From contig CAYQTL010000060.1 in the NCBI GenBank assembly GCA_964420405.1, positions 1-31,579 of the forward strand: DNA of 31,579 nt. Reading direction: 5' to 3'. Of this stretch, positions 6,903-13,620 are shown in pieces; position 1 is the first letter of the stretch; each line of letters begins with the position of its first letter. The position numbers and the translations under genes were made by a program. The notes below the pieces were generated by a model that saw nothing but the letters and a program-made list of their open reading frames with translations, had not been told where the DNA came from and ran no database searches. Source of the stretch: CAYQTL01 sp964420405. GTDB taxonomy: Bacteria > Acidobacteriota > Thermoanaerobaculia > Thermoanaerobaculales > Sulfomarinibacteraceae.

Positions 6903-8855
6903 CTACGGGCCGTCCGGCGGACCGGCCCCGGCTCCGCCGTCGGCCTCCGGCAGGGCCACCGCCACGGCGTCCCGCAGCGCGTCGAGGGTGAACGGCTTCG
7001 CCAGGAAGTGCTCGACCTCGTCCCGCCGCCGCTCGCCGAGCGCCTCCAGCCGGTAGCCGCTGGTGAACAGCATCGGCAGCGCCGGGGAGCGCGACCGCAG
7101 CAGGTCGGCCAGCTCCCAGCCGTTCATGTCGGGCATCGCGACATCGAGGATCACGAGGTCGACCGAGCCTCCGGCGTTGGCGAAGACCTCGAGCGCGCGC
7201 GCGCCGCTGTCCGAGGTCATCACGTCGAAACCGAGGTGCTCCAGCATCTTGCGACAGGTCCGCAGGATCAGCGGGTCGTCGTCCACGAGCAGCACGCGGC
7301 GCCCGGCGCGCGGCAGGTCCGCGGGGGCGTCGTGGCCCGGGCCGCGGCTGGTCCCGACCGCGGGCAGCAGCACGGTGAAGGTCGTGCCGCCGCCGATCCG
7401 GGTGTCGAACTCGATCGTGCCGCCGTGGCCCGTCACCGCTCCCAGGGCGGACGCCAGGCCGAGACCCGGGTGGTCGTCGTCGGCGTGGGTGGTGAAGAAC
7501 GGGTCGAACACGCGCTCGCGGTGCTCGGGCCGGATGCCGGGGCCGTGGTCGCGGATCGAGATCGCCACGTACTCCCCCGCCGGCACCGACGACGCCCACC
7601 GCGACGTCGGGCCGACCGCCACGGCCTCGGCCCGCACGTGGACCTCGCCGCCGAACTCCATCGCCTGGGCGGCGTTCACGAGCAACGCCACCAGCACCTC
7701 CTCGATCTGCGTGGGGTCGACCTCGAAGGGCGGCAGGTCGGACGGGAGCTCGCGGGAGATGGTGACGTCCTGGCGGCCCTGCTCGACGATCCGCAGCGCC
7801 CCGATCACCACATCCTCGGGCCGGACGAGAGCCCGCTGCTCCGGCCGCATCCGGGCGTACTCCAGCAGCCGCCGGGTGAGGTCGGCGCCGCGGTGGCAGC
7901 AGAGGGTGATGTTGCGCAGCAGCTCCTTGCCGCCCGGCGAGATGCCCTCGGTCAGCTCGAGCATCGCGGAGCTGCCGAGCACGCCCTGCAGCAGGTTGTT
8001 GAAGTTGTGGGCGACGCCGCTCGCCATGACGCCGACGGACTCGAGCTTCTCGGCCCTGCGCAGCCGGCTGTGCAGGTGCTCCCGTTCGGTCACGTCCGTC
8101 AACACCACGATCCGGTGCCCGCCACCGTCGCCGTCGGCCTCCAGGGTCCACAGCTCCAGCTTGTGACCGTTGCGCTCGAGGTGCCGCCGCGCACCCTCCC
8201 CGTCGGCCGCACCGGCCTCGACGGGAAGCTCTCCGAGCAGCTCGCGCGCGGAGCCCTCGAGGATCGCCGGATATCCGACGCCGAGGAGCTCGCAGGCGGT
8301 CCGGTTGGCGAACACCACCCTGCCCCGGTCCAGCTCGACGATGCCCTCGTCGATACGGTCGAGGATCCTCTCGAGGTGGCGCTTGCGGCCGATCAGCTCG
8401 CGCACCACCCGACGCGGGTGGACCTGCTCGGCGCCCACCACCGTGCCCGGCCGGCCGCGGTCGCCGAGGTCGTCCTCCTCCACCGCCGTCAGCAGGTGGG
8501 GGGCCATCCTCGGGAAGCTGTCCTTGGCCAGGACGAGGTCCACCAGGCCGGGCTCCAGGTCGAGGTCGGCCTCGAGCGCTGCCGCCGACACCAGCACGAG
8601 GCGGACGCCGGCCAGCCGCGGCCGCGCGCGCACCACGCGGCACAGCTCGTCGCCGTCGAGCCGCGGCAGCACGTGGTCGACCAGGACGACGTCGGGCGTC
8701 GCGCGGGCCAGCAGGTCGAGGGCGTCGAAACCGTCCGCGAGGACGTCGACCCGGTGCCCCCGTTCCTCCAGCAGGTGCCGGACGAGCGCCGTGAACCCCT
8801 GGTCATCGTCGATGATCAGAACATACCGGGCCGCAGCTGCTTCCGATGGGGTCAC
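6903..8855 (-). CDS. Hybrid histidine kinase: REC-PAS-HisKA-HATPase-REC
   Basis: A soluble 650-residue kinase. Its N-terminal receiver (10-125) has acidic D16-D18, phospho-acceptor D60 and K111. PAS is at about 160-258. The HisKA box is GVAHNFNNLLQGVLG (phospho-His 283), the form used by the subfamily with AH(D/N)FNNLL. The ATPase domain has N394 in NAAQAM, RDHGPGI (435-441) and PGLGLASALG (463-472). A second complete receiver is at 520-635 (D525-D527, D571, T598, K620). A receiver at the front suggests it takes phosphate or a signal from another kinase; the rear receiver can pass phosphate on, plausibly to the Hpt of the downstream kinase. Start: GTG at 8855 after GGGGAGGG. The stop TAG (6903-6905) is embedded in the ribosome-binding site of the next gene, so the two are coupled. 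No DNA-binding output domain is present in either. Confidence 0.9.
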   Translation of the reverse strand: MTPSEAAAARYVLIIDDDQGFTALVRHLLEERGHRVDVLADGFDALDLLARATPDVVLVDHVLPRLDGDELCRVVRARPRLAGVRLVLVSAAALEADLDLEPGLVDLVLAKDSFPRMAPHLLTAVEEDDLGDRGRPGTVVGAEQVHPRRVVRELIGRKRHLERILDRIDEGIVELDRGRVVFANRTACELLGVGYPAILEGSARELLGELPVEAGAADGEGARRHLERNGHKLELWTLEADGDGGGHRIVVLTDVTEREHLHSRLRRAEKLESVGVMASGVAHNFNNLLQGVLGSSAMLELTEGISPGGKELLRNITLCCHRGADLTRRLLEYARMRPEQRALVRPEDVVIGALRIVEQGRQDVTISRELPSDLPPFEVDPTQIEEVLVALLVNAAQAMEFGGEVHVRAEAVAVGPTSRWASSVPAGEYVAISIRDHGPGIRPEHRERVFDPFFTTHADDDHPGLGLASALGAVTGHGGTIEFDTRIGGGTTFTVLLPAVGTSRGPGHDAPADLPRAGRRVLLVDDDPLILRTCRKMLEHLGFDVMTSDSGARALEVFANAGGSVDLVILDVAMPDMNGWELADLLRSRSPALPMLFTSGYRLEALGERRRDEVEHFLAKPFTLDALRDAVAVALPEADGGAGAGPPDGP

Positions 8856-9149
8856 GAACGGCCCTCCCCGGGTCCCATCCTAGCGCGACTGTCTCGAGAG
8901 TGGGCCGCGGCGCTCCCTGTCGCCGCGCCCCCGCGGGGACCCGGCAGAGTCGCCGCGGAGCACGCAGCGGCCCCGGCGCGTCACGGGCTCGCCGGGCGCG
9001 GTCGGTGGATGGGCTCCGCAGGGGCCCGAACCGGCCGCCCTCCCCGGACCGTCGGAGAGCAGGCCCGAAGGGGGTGCGGGCCGGGAACCGGCCGGAAGCG
9101 GGCGCCCACGACGCCCGAATGGCGCCGCACGTCTCCGCTCTACGCGCTC

Positions 9150-10010
9150 CTAGCCGCCCATCGACTTGAGGAGGTCGCCGAGACCCGCCGGGCCGTCCTC
9201 CTCGCCCTCGCCGCCACCGAGGGACGGCATCTCGGTCTCCGTGTAGCCGGCCGGGATCGCGAAGAAGCCCTCGGCGACCGCCGCGTCCTTCTCGATCTCG
9301 GTCACCTCCATGACCGACCGCGAGGTGCTCGCCCTGCCCTTGCCGTCGGTGGTCGTCGCGACGGACTCGGTCTTCAGCGGCGTCCCCGGGATGGCCTTCG
9401 CGTACGCCTCGATCATGCCGTCGAGCTCGTCGTTGCCGGTCTTCGGCGGCGACGCCCGCAACCAGGCGGCGAAGCCGGCGGCGTCGAGCGCGGGGGTGAC
9501 CCACGCCCGGTTCTCGCTCGTGACATGCATCTCGCGCTTCATCCCGAACACCTTCATCCGCATGGTGTAGGCGGTCTTCGACCGGTAGACCCGCGTGTCG
9601 TAGCCGAGGATCTCGCCGCCCGGCTCCGAGCCGAGGTCCTCGACCTCCACGTCCGAGAACTCCATCGACACCATGCCGCCGGTGGACTGCTCGAGGGCGC
9701 CGAGGGTCTGCATCATCCCCTCGAGGTCCCACTTCATGTAGCTCTTCTCGCCAGGGTCGACCATGTACAGGGTCCGGCCGCCGTCGGTGGTGACGAGGTA
9801 GCCCCGGTCCGGCACCGGCGCACCCTTGGCCTGCCGGAACTCGACCCGGCCGTTGGCGCCCTCCACCCAGGCGTCGACCACCATCTGCTGGACGGCGTCG
9901 CCGTCCTCGTCCATCGTCCTCGTCACCGACGAGTAGCGGACCGCCGCCGCCGCCTGGAGCGCGACCGCCGCCACGAGGACGGCCACAACGGAAACTCGCG
10001 CAGTACGCAT
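9150..10010 (-). CDS. Secreted DUF4412-like protein of unknown function
   Basis: A 286-residue exported protein. A basic start (MRTAR) and hydrophobic core to about residue 23 (AVALQAAAAVRY) form a signal peptide with likely cleavage around AAA-VR. The mature part has repeated beta-strand-like segments with GRVEFRQAKG, a GGRTLYMVDPGEKSYMKWD stretch, and a late GFFAIPAGYTETEMPSLGGG ending in a flexible acidic, Gly-rich tail. The phrasing resembles DUF4412 or LolA-like outer-surface proteins that report a probable Met/Lys-rich hydrophobic groove, but I make that link by resemblance only. Start: ATG at 10010 preceded by GGGAGGA seven bases upstream; the longer frame runs into the repeat-bearing gap. 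It stands alone: about 290 bases separate it from the kinase pair downstream on the same strand, a stretch (8856-9149) with a GGCCCG/CGGGCC hairpin (9062-9082) and nothing else recognisable. Confidence 0.7.
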   Translation of the reverse strand: MRTARVSVVAVLVAAVALQAAAAVRYSSVTRTMDEDGDAVQQMVVDAWVEGANGRVEFRQAKGAPVPDRGYLVTTDGGRTLYMVDPGEKSYMKWDLEGMMQTLGALEQSTGGMVSMEFSDVEVEDLGSEPGGEILGYDTRVYRSKTAYTMRMKVFGMKREMHVTSENRAWVTPALDAAGFAAWLRASPPKTGNDELDGMIEAYAKAIPGTPLKTESVATTTDGKGRASTSRSVMEVTEIEKDAAVAEGFFAIPAGYTETEMPSLGGGEGEEDGPAGLGDLLKSMGG

Positions 10011-10104
10011 CACAATCCTCCCACCGCGTGCGTCGTCGGGGAACCGGCGCCGGAGACGACCTGTTCCCTCCACGGTCCGGGAGATCCCGGACGACGTGCG
10101 CCCC

Positions 10105-10290
10105 GTCACGCGAGCCGCCGGGTCTGACCCTGTACCGGCCACGGACGCGGGCGCGGGAAGCGAGCTCCGTCGCCCTCGGACGGACGCTGCCGCTGTCGCT
10201 GAACGCGACCGACACCATCGGGATCGGGATCGGGATCGGACGCGGCACGGACGAGGGCACGGACGCGGGGAATGGGGACCCGCCCGTCCG
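10105..10290 (-). repeat. Dispersed hexamer-based intergenic element, copy B (inverted)
   Basis: Read on the minus strand this gives CGCGTC/CGTGCC units (10280-10241), then a GATCCC tract (10239-10217), GATGGTGTCGGTCGCG (starting near 10218), TTCAGCGACAGCGGCAGCGTC and a further GCGCCCGCGTCCGTGG stretch. The order and motifs match the other copies in this window, in reverse orientation. It fills most of the 329-base gap between the divergent DUF4412-like gene and arsR, upstream of the arsR promoter. Confidence 0.7.
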
Positions 10291-10304
10291 CGGGTCACCC
10301 TCGA

Positions 10305-10333
10305 TTGACCGCCCCCGCCCGCTTTGCCACAAT
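10305..10333 (+). promoter_or_regulatory. Promoter of the ArsR-family gene (leaderless)
   Basis: TTGACC (10305-10310), a 17-base spacer and CACAAT (10328-10333) make a good sigma-70-type promoter. The ATG at 10340 begins seven bases after the -10, so the predicted transcription start is the ATG itself. There is no Shine-Dalgarno. An autoregulatory operator would be expected here, but no clear ArsR-type palindrome is seen. Confidence 0.65.
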
Positions 10334-10339
10334 CGTCCC

Positions 10340-10705
10340 ATGGCCGACGAGCTGCTCCACGACGGCGTCGAGTCCAGCGAGATCCACCCGGAGTCGGTCG
10401 CGCTGGTCCAGTCCCAGGCGCTGTCGGAGCGCACGGTGGACCGCCTCAGCCGGCTGTTCTCGTCGCTGTCGGATCCGACCCGGCTGCGGATCCTGCACGC
10501 GCTCACGGTGACCGACGAGCTGTGCGTCTGCGACCTCGCGGTGGTCGCCCAGCTGTCGGTTTCGGCGGTCAGCCACCAGCTACGGCTGCTGCGGGACCGG
10601 GAGATCGTGCGGGCCCGCCGCGACGGTCGGATCGTGTACTACAGCCTGTCGGATCCCGAGCTGGTCCAGGTCCTGCGCCTGGGCGTCGAGCACACCGCAC
10701 GCTGA
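10340..10705 (+). CDS. ArsR/SmtB-family metal-responsive transcriptional repressor
   Basis: A 121-residue winged-helix dimeric repressor expected to leave DNA when it binds a metal ion. Core: SSLSDPTRLRILHAL (41-55), the metal-site helix ELCVCDLA (60-67, Cys62 and Cys64), the recognition helix VSAVSHQLRLLRD (73-86) and the wing RARRDGRIVYYSLSD (91-105). CVC is the alpha-3 thiolate site of ArsR/CadC-type sensors. No N-terminal Cys pair like that of CadC is present; only His7 and His16 could add ligands there. The SmtB alpha-5 site is incomplete: His118 aligns, but the neighbouring acidic ligand does not. So As(III)/Sb(III), Cd/Pb or a partial Zn site remain open. The downstream membrane protein gene starts 139 bases later; no metal pump or arsenate reductase is adjacent, so the target is unknown. 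The start is set by the promoter spacing. Confidence 0.9.
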   Translation: MADELLHDGVESSEIHPESVALVQSQALSERTVDRLSRLFSSLSDPTRLRILHALTVTDELCVCDLAVVAQLSVSAVSHQLRLLRDREIVRARRDGRIVYYSLSDPELVQVLRLGVEHTAR

Positions 10706-10844
10706 CGCGCCGCGGCGCGGAACGGAACCGCCCCCCGCGGTACACTGCTCGCGATATCCCCCTGACCCGGCCGCGGCTGCGGGAGGCGACCCTTCCTCCC
10801 GGACGCGCCGGCCGCCACCCGGAGGAGCACCGAGGCGACGCGTG

Positions 10845-12545
10845 ATGGAGATCCAGGTCGGAGAACGCCGGTCCGCGGGCTGCGCCGGGCGCGCCTTCGG
10901 AACCGTGTTCTTCGGCCTCTTCGCGGTGGTCGGAATGGGCGTGACGGCGGGCCTGGTCGCCCATGCCGTCTCCGAGCTCGCGGTGTACCGCTGGGACGAG
11001 ACGCCGTGCCGGATCGTCGACAGCGTCGTCGTCGAGTCCGGGGATGACGAGTCCCCCTACCGGCTCGAGGTGCGGTACCGGTACGAGGCCGGCGGGCTCG
11101 AGCGGCTCGGCGACCGCATCGGCCTCTCCGATCGGACCTCTGCGTCCTACGACGCTCTCCGCGACCGGCTGTCGCGCTACCCGGCCGGCTCGGACGCCAC
11201 CTGCCGGACCAGACCCGGCCGGCCCGACGAGGCGGTGCTCGAGCCGTCGTTCCCGTGGTTCGCGCTCGCCGTCCCGCTGCCGCTGGTGTTCGTCGCGATC
11301 GGCGGCATCGGCCTGGCCGCGACCTGGCGCGGCCGGCGCGACCCGCCGACCGCGATGACCTCCTCGGCCGAGCTGCCGCAGAAGCTGGCCGTGTGGCTGC
11401 CGATCGGGCTCGGTGCGGTGTTCGTCGTCGCCGGCGGCGTGATGCTGGTGCTCCTGAGCATCCTACCCACCGCGCGGACGCTGCGCGCGGCGGCGTGGAC
11501 CCCGACGCCGTGCACGATCGTCGACAGCCGGGTGCGGACGCACCGGTCCGACGACGGCACCACCTACCGGGTCGACGTGCTGTACGAGTACCGCGCCGGC
11601 GGGCGGACATGGCGCTCGAACCGGTTCGACTTCGTGCCGGGGGCGTCGAGCGGCTCCGACTCCAAGCGGCGGGTGGTCGAGTCCTACCCCGAGGGCTCCG
11701 TGGCGACGTGCTTCGTCGACCCGGGCGACCCCTCGCGGTCGGTCCTGCGCCGCGGCTTCGGCACCCGGCACCTGCTCGGGCTGGCGCCGCTGGCGTTCCT
11801 GGTGCCGGGCGCGGGCGTGCTCTGGTGGGGGCTCGGCCGACGGCGGCGGCGCGGCGGCGGCGCGGCCGCCCGCGACGCCCACCACGGCGTTCCGGCGGGC
11901 GCCACGCAGGAGGCCCCGGCGTCCGGACCGGCGGTGCTCGAGCCGCGCGTCTCACCACTGCAGAAGGTGCTCGGCGCGATCTTCGTGATGCTGTTCTGGA
12001 ACGGCATCGTCAGCGTGTTCGTGTGGCAGGCGGTCGAGTCGTGGCTGCGGGACGATCCGGACTGGTTCCTCACCCTGTTCCTGACGCCGTTCGTGCTGGT
12101 CGGGCTGGTCATGGTGGGGGTGGTCGGCTACGTCACGCTGGCGGCGTTCAACCCCCGCCCGACGCTTTCCGTGTCCGACGCGGCCCCGCGGCTCGGAGAC
12201 CGCCTCCAGGTGTCGTGGCGGCTGCGCGGAGCGGTCGGTCGGCTGCGACGTCTCCGGATCACTCTCGAGGGCCGCGAGGAGGCCACCTACCGGCGGGGGA
12301 CCGACACCCGGACCGAACGCCGGACGTTCGCCCGCGGCCGGGTGCTCGACACCACCCACCCGCTCCAGATGCGGCAGGGTTCGACCTCGATCGAGATCCC
12401 CGGCGACCTGGTTCCGACCTTCGAGGCCACCTCCAACGCAGTCACCTGGATGGTCAGGCTCGAGGGCGAGATACCGCGCTGGCCCGACATCGGCGACGAG
12501 TTCCCGATCACCGTCCGACCCCGCCATCCCGGAGGCGGCGCGTGA
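10845..12545 (+). CDS. Membrane protein with two DUF3592-type loops and an arrestin-like tail
   Basis: A 566-residue protein of unknown function. Predicted helices: 18-42, 137-161, 181-207, 309-330, 372-396, 408-433. Two similar extracytoplasmic loops follow helices 1 and 3. Each starts TPC(R/T)IVDS (53-60; 221-228), has Y(R)(L/V)(E/D)V(R/L)Y(R/E)Y strands, and ends YP(A/E)GS(D/V)ATC (112-120; 281-289). This is the DUF3592 pattern, with one Cys at each end of each loop (C55/C120, C223/C289). After the last helix, residues 440-560 are beta-rich without helices and read like an arrestin-type sandwich. Start: ATG at 10845 (a GTG directly before it is also in frame) with GAGGCG upstream. TACACT at 10741-10746 could be the -10 of the operon. 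Its TGA overlaps the GTG of the next gene, so the two are translationally coupled. Confidence 0.75.
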   Translation: MEIQVGERRSAGCAGRAFGTVFFGLFAVVGMGVTAGLVAHAVSELAVYRWDETPCRIVDSVVVESGDDESPYRLEVRYRYEAGGLERLGDRIGLSDRTSASYDALRDRLSRYPAGSDATCRTRPGRPDEAVLEPSFPWFALAVPLPLVFVAIGGIGLAATWRGRRDPPTAMTSSAELPQKLAVWLPIGLGAVFVVAGGVMLVLLSILPTARTLRAAAWTPTPCTIVDSRVRTHRSDDGTTYRVDVLYEYRAGGRTWRSNRFDFVPGASSGSDSKRRVVESYPEGSVATCFVDPGDPSRSVLRRGFGTRHLLGLAPLAFLVPGAGVLWWGLGRRRRRGGGAAARDAHHGVPAGATQEAPASGPAVLEPRVSPLQKVLGAIFVMLFWNGIVSVFVWQAVESWLRDDPDWFLTLFLTPFVLVGLVMVGVVGYVTLAAFNPRPTLSVSDAAPRLGDRLQVSWRLRGAVGRLRRLRITLEGREEATYRRGTDTRTERRTFARGRVLDTTHPLQMRQGSTSIEIPGDLVPTFEATSNAVTWMVRLEGEIPRWPDIGDEFPITVRPRHPGGGA

Positions 12546-12916
12546 CCTCGCTCGACATCCGCCTCGACCACGAGGTCGCCGTCGAGCCCGGCGGCGAGGT
12601 GGAGGGAACGGTCACGTGGAGCACCGCCGAGCCGGCCGGCACGATCGAGCTGCGGCTGTTCTGGTGGACCTCGGGCAAGGGCACGCGCAACCTCGAGGTG
12701 GTCGACCGCCTGACGCTCGCGCGCCCGTCCCCCCACGGCGAGCGCCGCTTCCGGTTCCGGCTTCCGCGGTCGCCGTACTCGTTCTCCGGCGCCCTGATCA
12801 CGTTGTCGTGGGGCCTCGAGCTGGTCGCCGAGCCGTCGGGCGGGAGCGTCCGCCGGGACCTCGTCGTCGCGCCGGGCGGCCGCGAGGTGGACATCCGCGT
12901 GCTGCGGGAGTTCTGA
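12542..12916 (+). CDS. Small arrestin-like beta-sandwich protein, unknown function
   Basis: 124 residues, no signal peptide and no membrane helix. The frame shows alternating strands with features of arrestin-like domains: EVAVEPGGEVEGTVTW (11-26), a central ELRLFWWTSGKGTRN (36-50), and FRLPRSPYSFSGALITLSWG (72-91), reminiscent of the P-x-S-Y-x-G-x-x-I-x-x-W pattern of arrestin N-domains. The C-terminal tail of the preceding membrane protein has the same general look, so the two may pair as an N/C arrestin-like assembly at the membrane. The GTG start (12542) lies inside the preceding stop (GTGA), the usual sign of coupled translation. The fold assignment is by pattern only; a structure prediction would test it. 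Confidence 0.65.
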   Translation: MTSLDIRLDHEVAVEPGGEVEGTVTWSTAEPAGTIELRLFWWTSGKGTRNLEVVDRLTLARPSPHGERRFRFRLPRSPYSFSGALITLSWGLELVAEPSGGSVRRDLVVAPGGREVDIRVLREF

Positions 12917-12934
12917 CCTCCAGGTGGGCGGACT

Positions 12935-13528
12935 GTGACGGCCTTCGCCCCCCACCGCGGCGTACGACCCGCCGACAACCCGTTCGCCGCCCACCGGCTC
13001 GACGCCCTCCCGTTTCATCCGCAGGGCGTGACCTGGCCCGAGCTGCTCACCCGCCTCGAGACGCTGTCGTTCCGGGCTGCGATCGTCGGGCCCGAGGGCT
13101 CGGGGAAGACCGCGCTGCTCGAGCAGCTCCCCGGCCGCCTGGGTCTCCCCGCCCGGACGGTCCGCCTGGTCCCGGCCTGCCGCGCGGTGCTGATGGCGGC
13201 CGTGCTCGACGCCGCCGACCGCGCCGCCGCCAACGACGAGCTGCTGCTCGTCGACTCGGGGGAGCTGCTGGGGCCGGTCGCCTGGCGCCGCCTCCGAGGT
13301 CGCACCCGCGGCACGCGGGGGCTCGTCGCCACCCTCCACCGCCCGGGACGGCTGCCGACCCTCATCACCTGCCGCACCTCCCCGGAGCTGCTGCTCGACC
13401 TCGCGCGCCAGCTCGCTCCGGGCCTGGCCGACCAGCTCGACCCGCTGCTCCCGGCGCTCTACGAGCGGCACGGTGGCAACCTCCGCGACTGCCTCCTCGA
13501 GCTCTACGACCTCGCCGCGCAGACCTGA
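12935..13528 (+). CDS. P-loop ATPase of unknown function, third gene of the DUF3592 operon
   Basis: 197 residues. Walker A is GPEGSGKT (52-59); Walker B-like DELLLVDSGE (101-110) follows a helical stretch (ADRAAAND). PTLITCRTSPELL (141-153) resembles the sensor-1 strand of AAA/STAND-type ATPases, and ERHGGNLRDCLLELYDL (177-192) resembles the GGNPREIL sensor-2 helix. It is therefore a minimal AAA-like domain. The N-terminal NPFAAHRLDALPFHPQG has the NPF...FF-like lead-in of ExeA-type ATPases. No membrane segment. GTG start 18 bases after the preceding stop, with AGGTGGG just upstream, so it is part of the same operon. Plausibly it works on, or is anchored by, the membrane partner; the function is unknown. 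Confidence 0.75.
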   Translation: MTAFAPHRGVRPADNPFAAHRLDALPFHPQGVTWPELLTRLETLSFRAAIVGPEGSGKTALLEQLPGRLGLPARTVRLVPACRAVLMAAVLDAADRAAANDELLLVDSGELLGPVAWRRLRGRTRGTRGLVATLHRPGRLPTLITCRTSPELLLDLARQLAPGLADQLDPLLPALYERHGGNLRDCLLELYDLAAQT

Positions 13529-13594
13529 AGATCCCACCGCCCCGGGTCCCACCCGGAGGCGCGGCGGCTCGCCGGTTCGCGAAGCGAGTCCAAA

Positions 13595-13620
13595 GGAGAG
13601 CGCCGGGCGCTGCGCTCTCC
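13595..13620. terminator. Hairpin between convergent genes
   Basis: GGAGAGCGC (13595-13603) and GCGCTCTCC (13612-13620) form a perfect 9-bp stem with an 8-base loop. It lies between the ATPase gene and the convergent TPR gene, and overlaps the last base of the latter's TAG. There is no T-run on either side, so it is a candidate bidirectional terminator or RNA-end stabiliser rather than a canonical intrinsic terminator. Confidence 0.55.

Noticed and set aside
9028..9094. Direct repeat GAACCGGCCG at 9028 and 9085 as a mobile-element end or operator
   Set aside because: It is short and GC-rich, with no matching gene or target duplication; likely chance.
1064..10127. Very long open frames on the strand opposite to, or out of phase with, the hemY, UbiA-family and kinase genes
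   Set aside because: Their translations are Arg/Pro/Gly/Ala-rich without domains, while the opposite strand encodes complete conserved proteins. GC-rich third positions keep antisense frames open.
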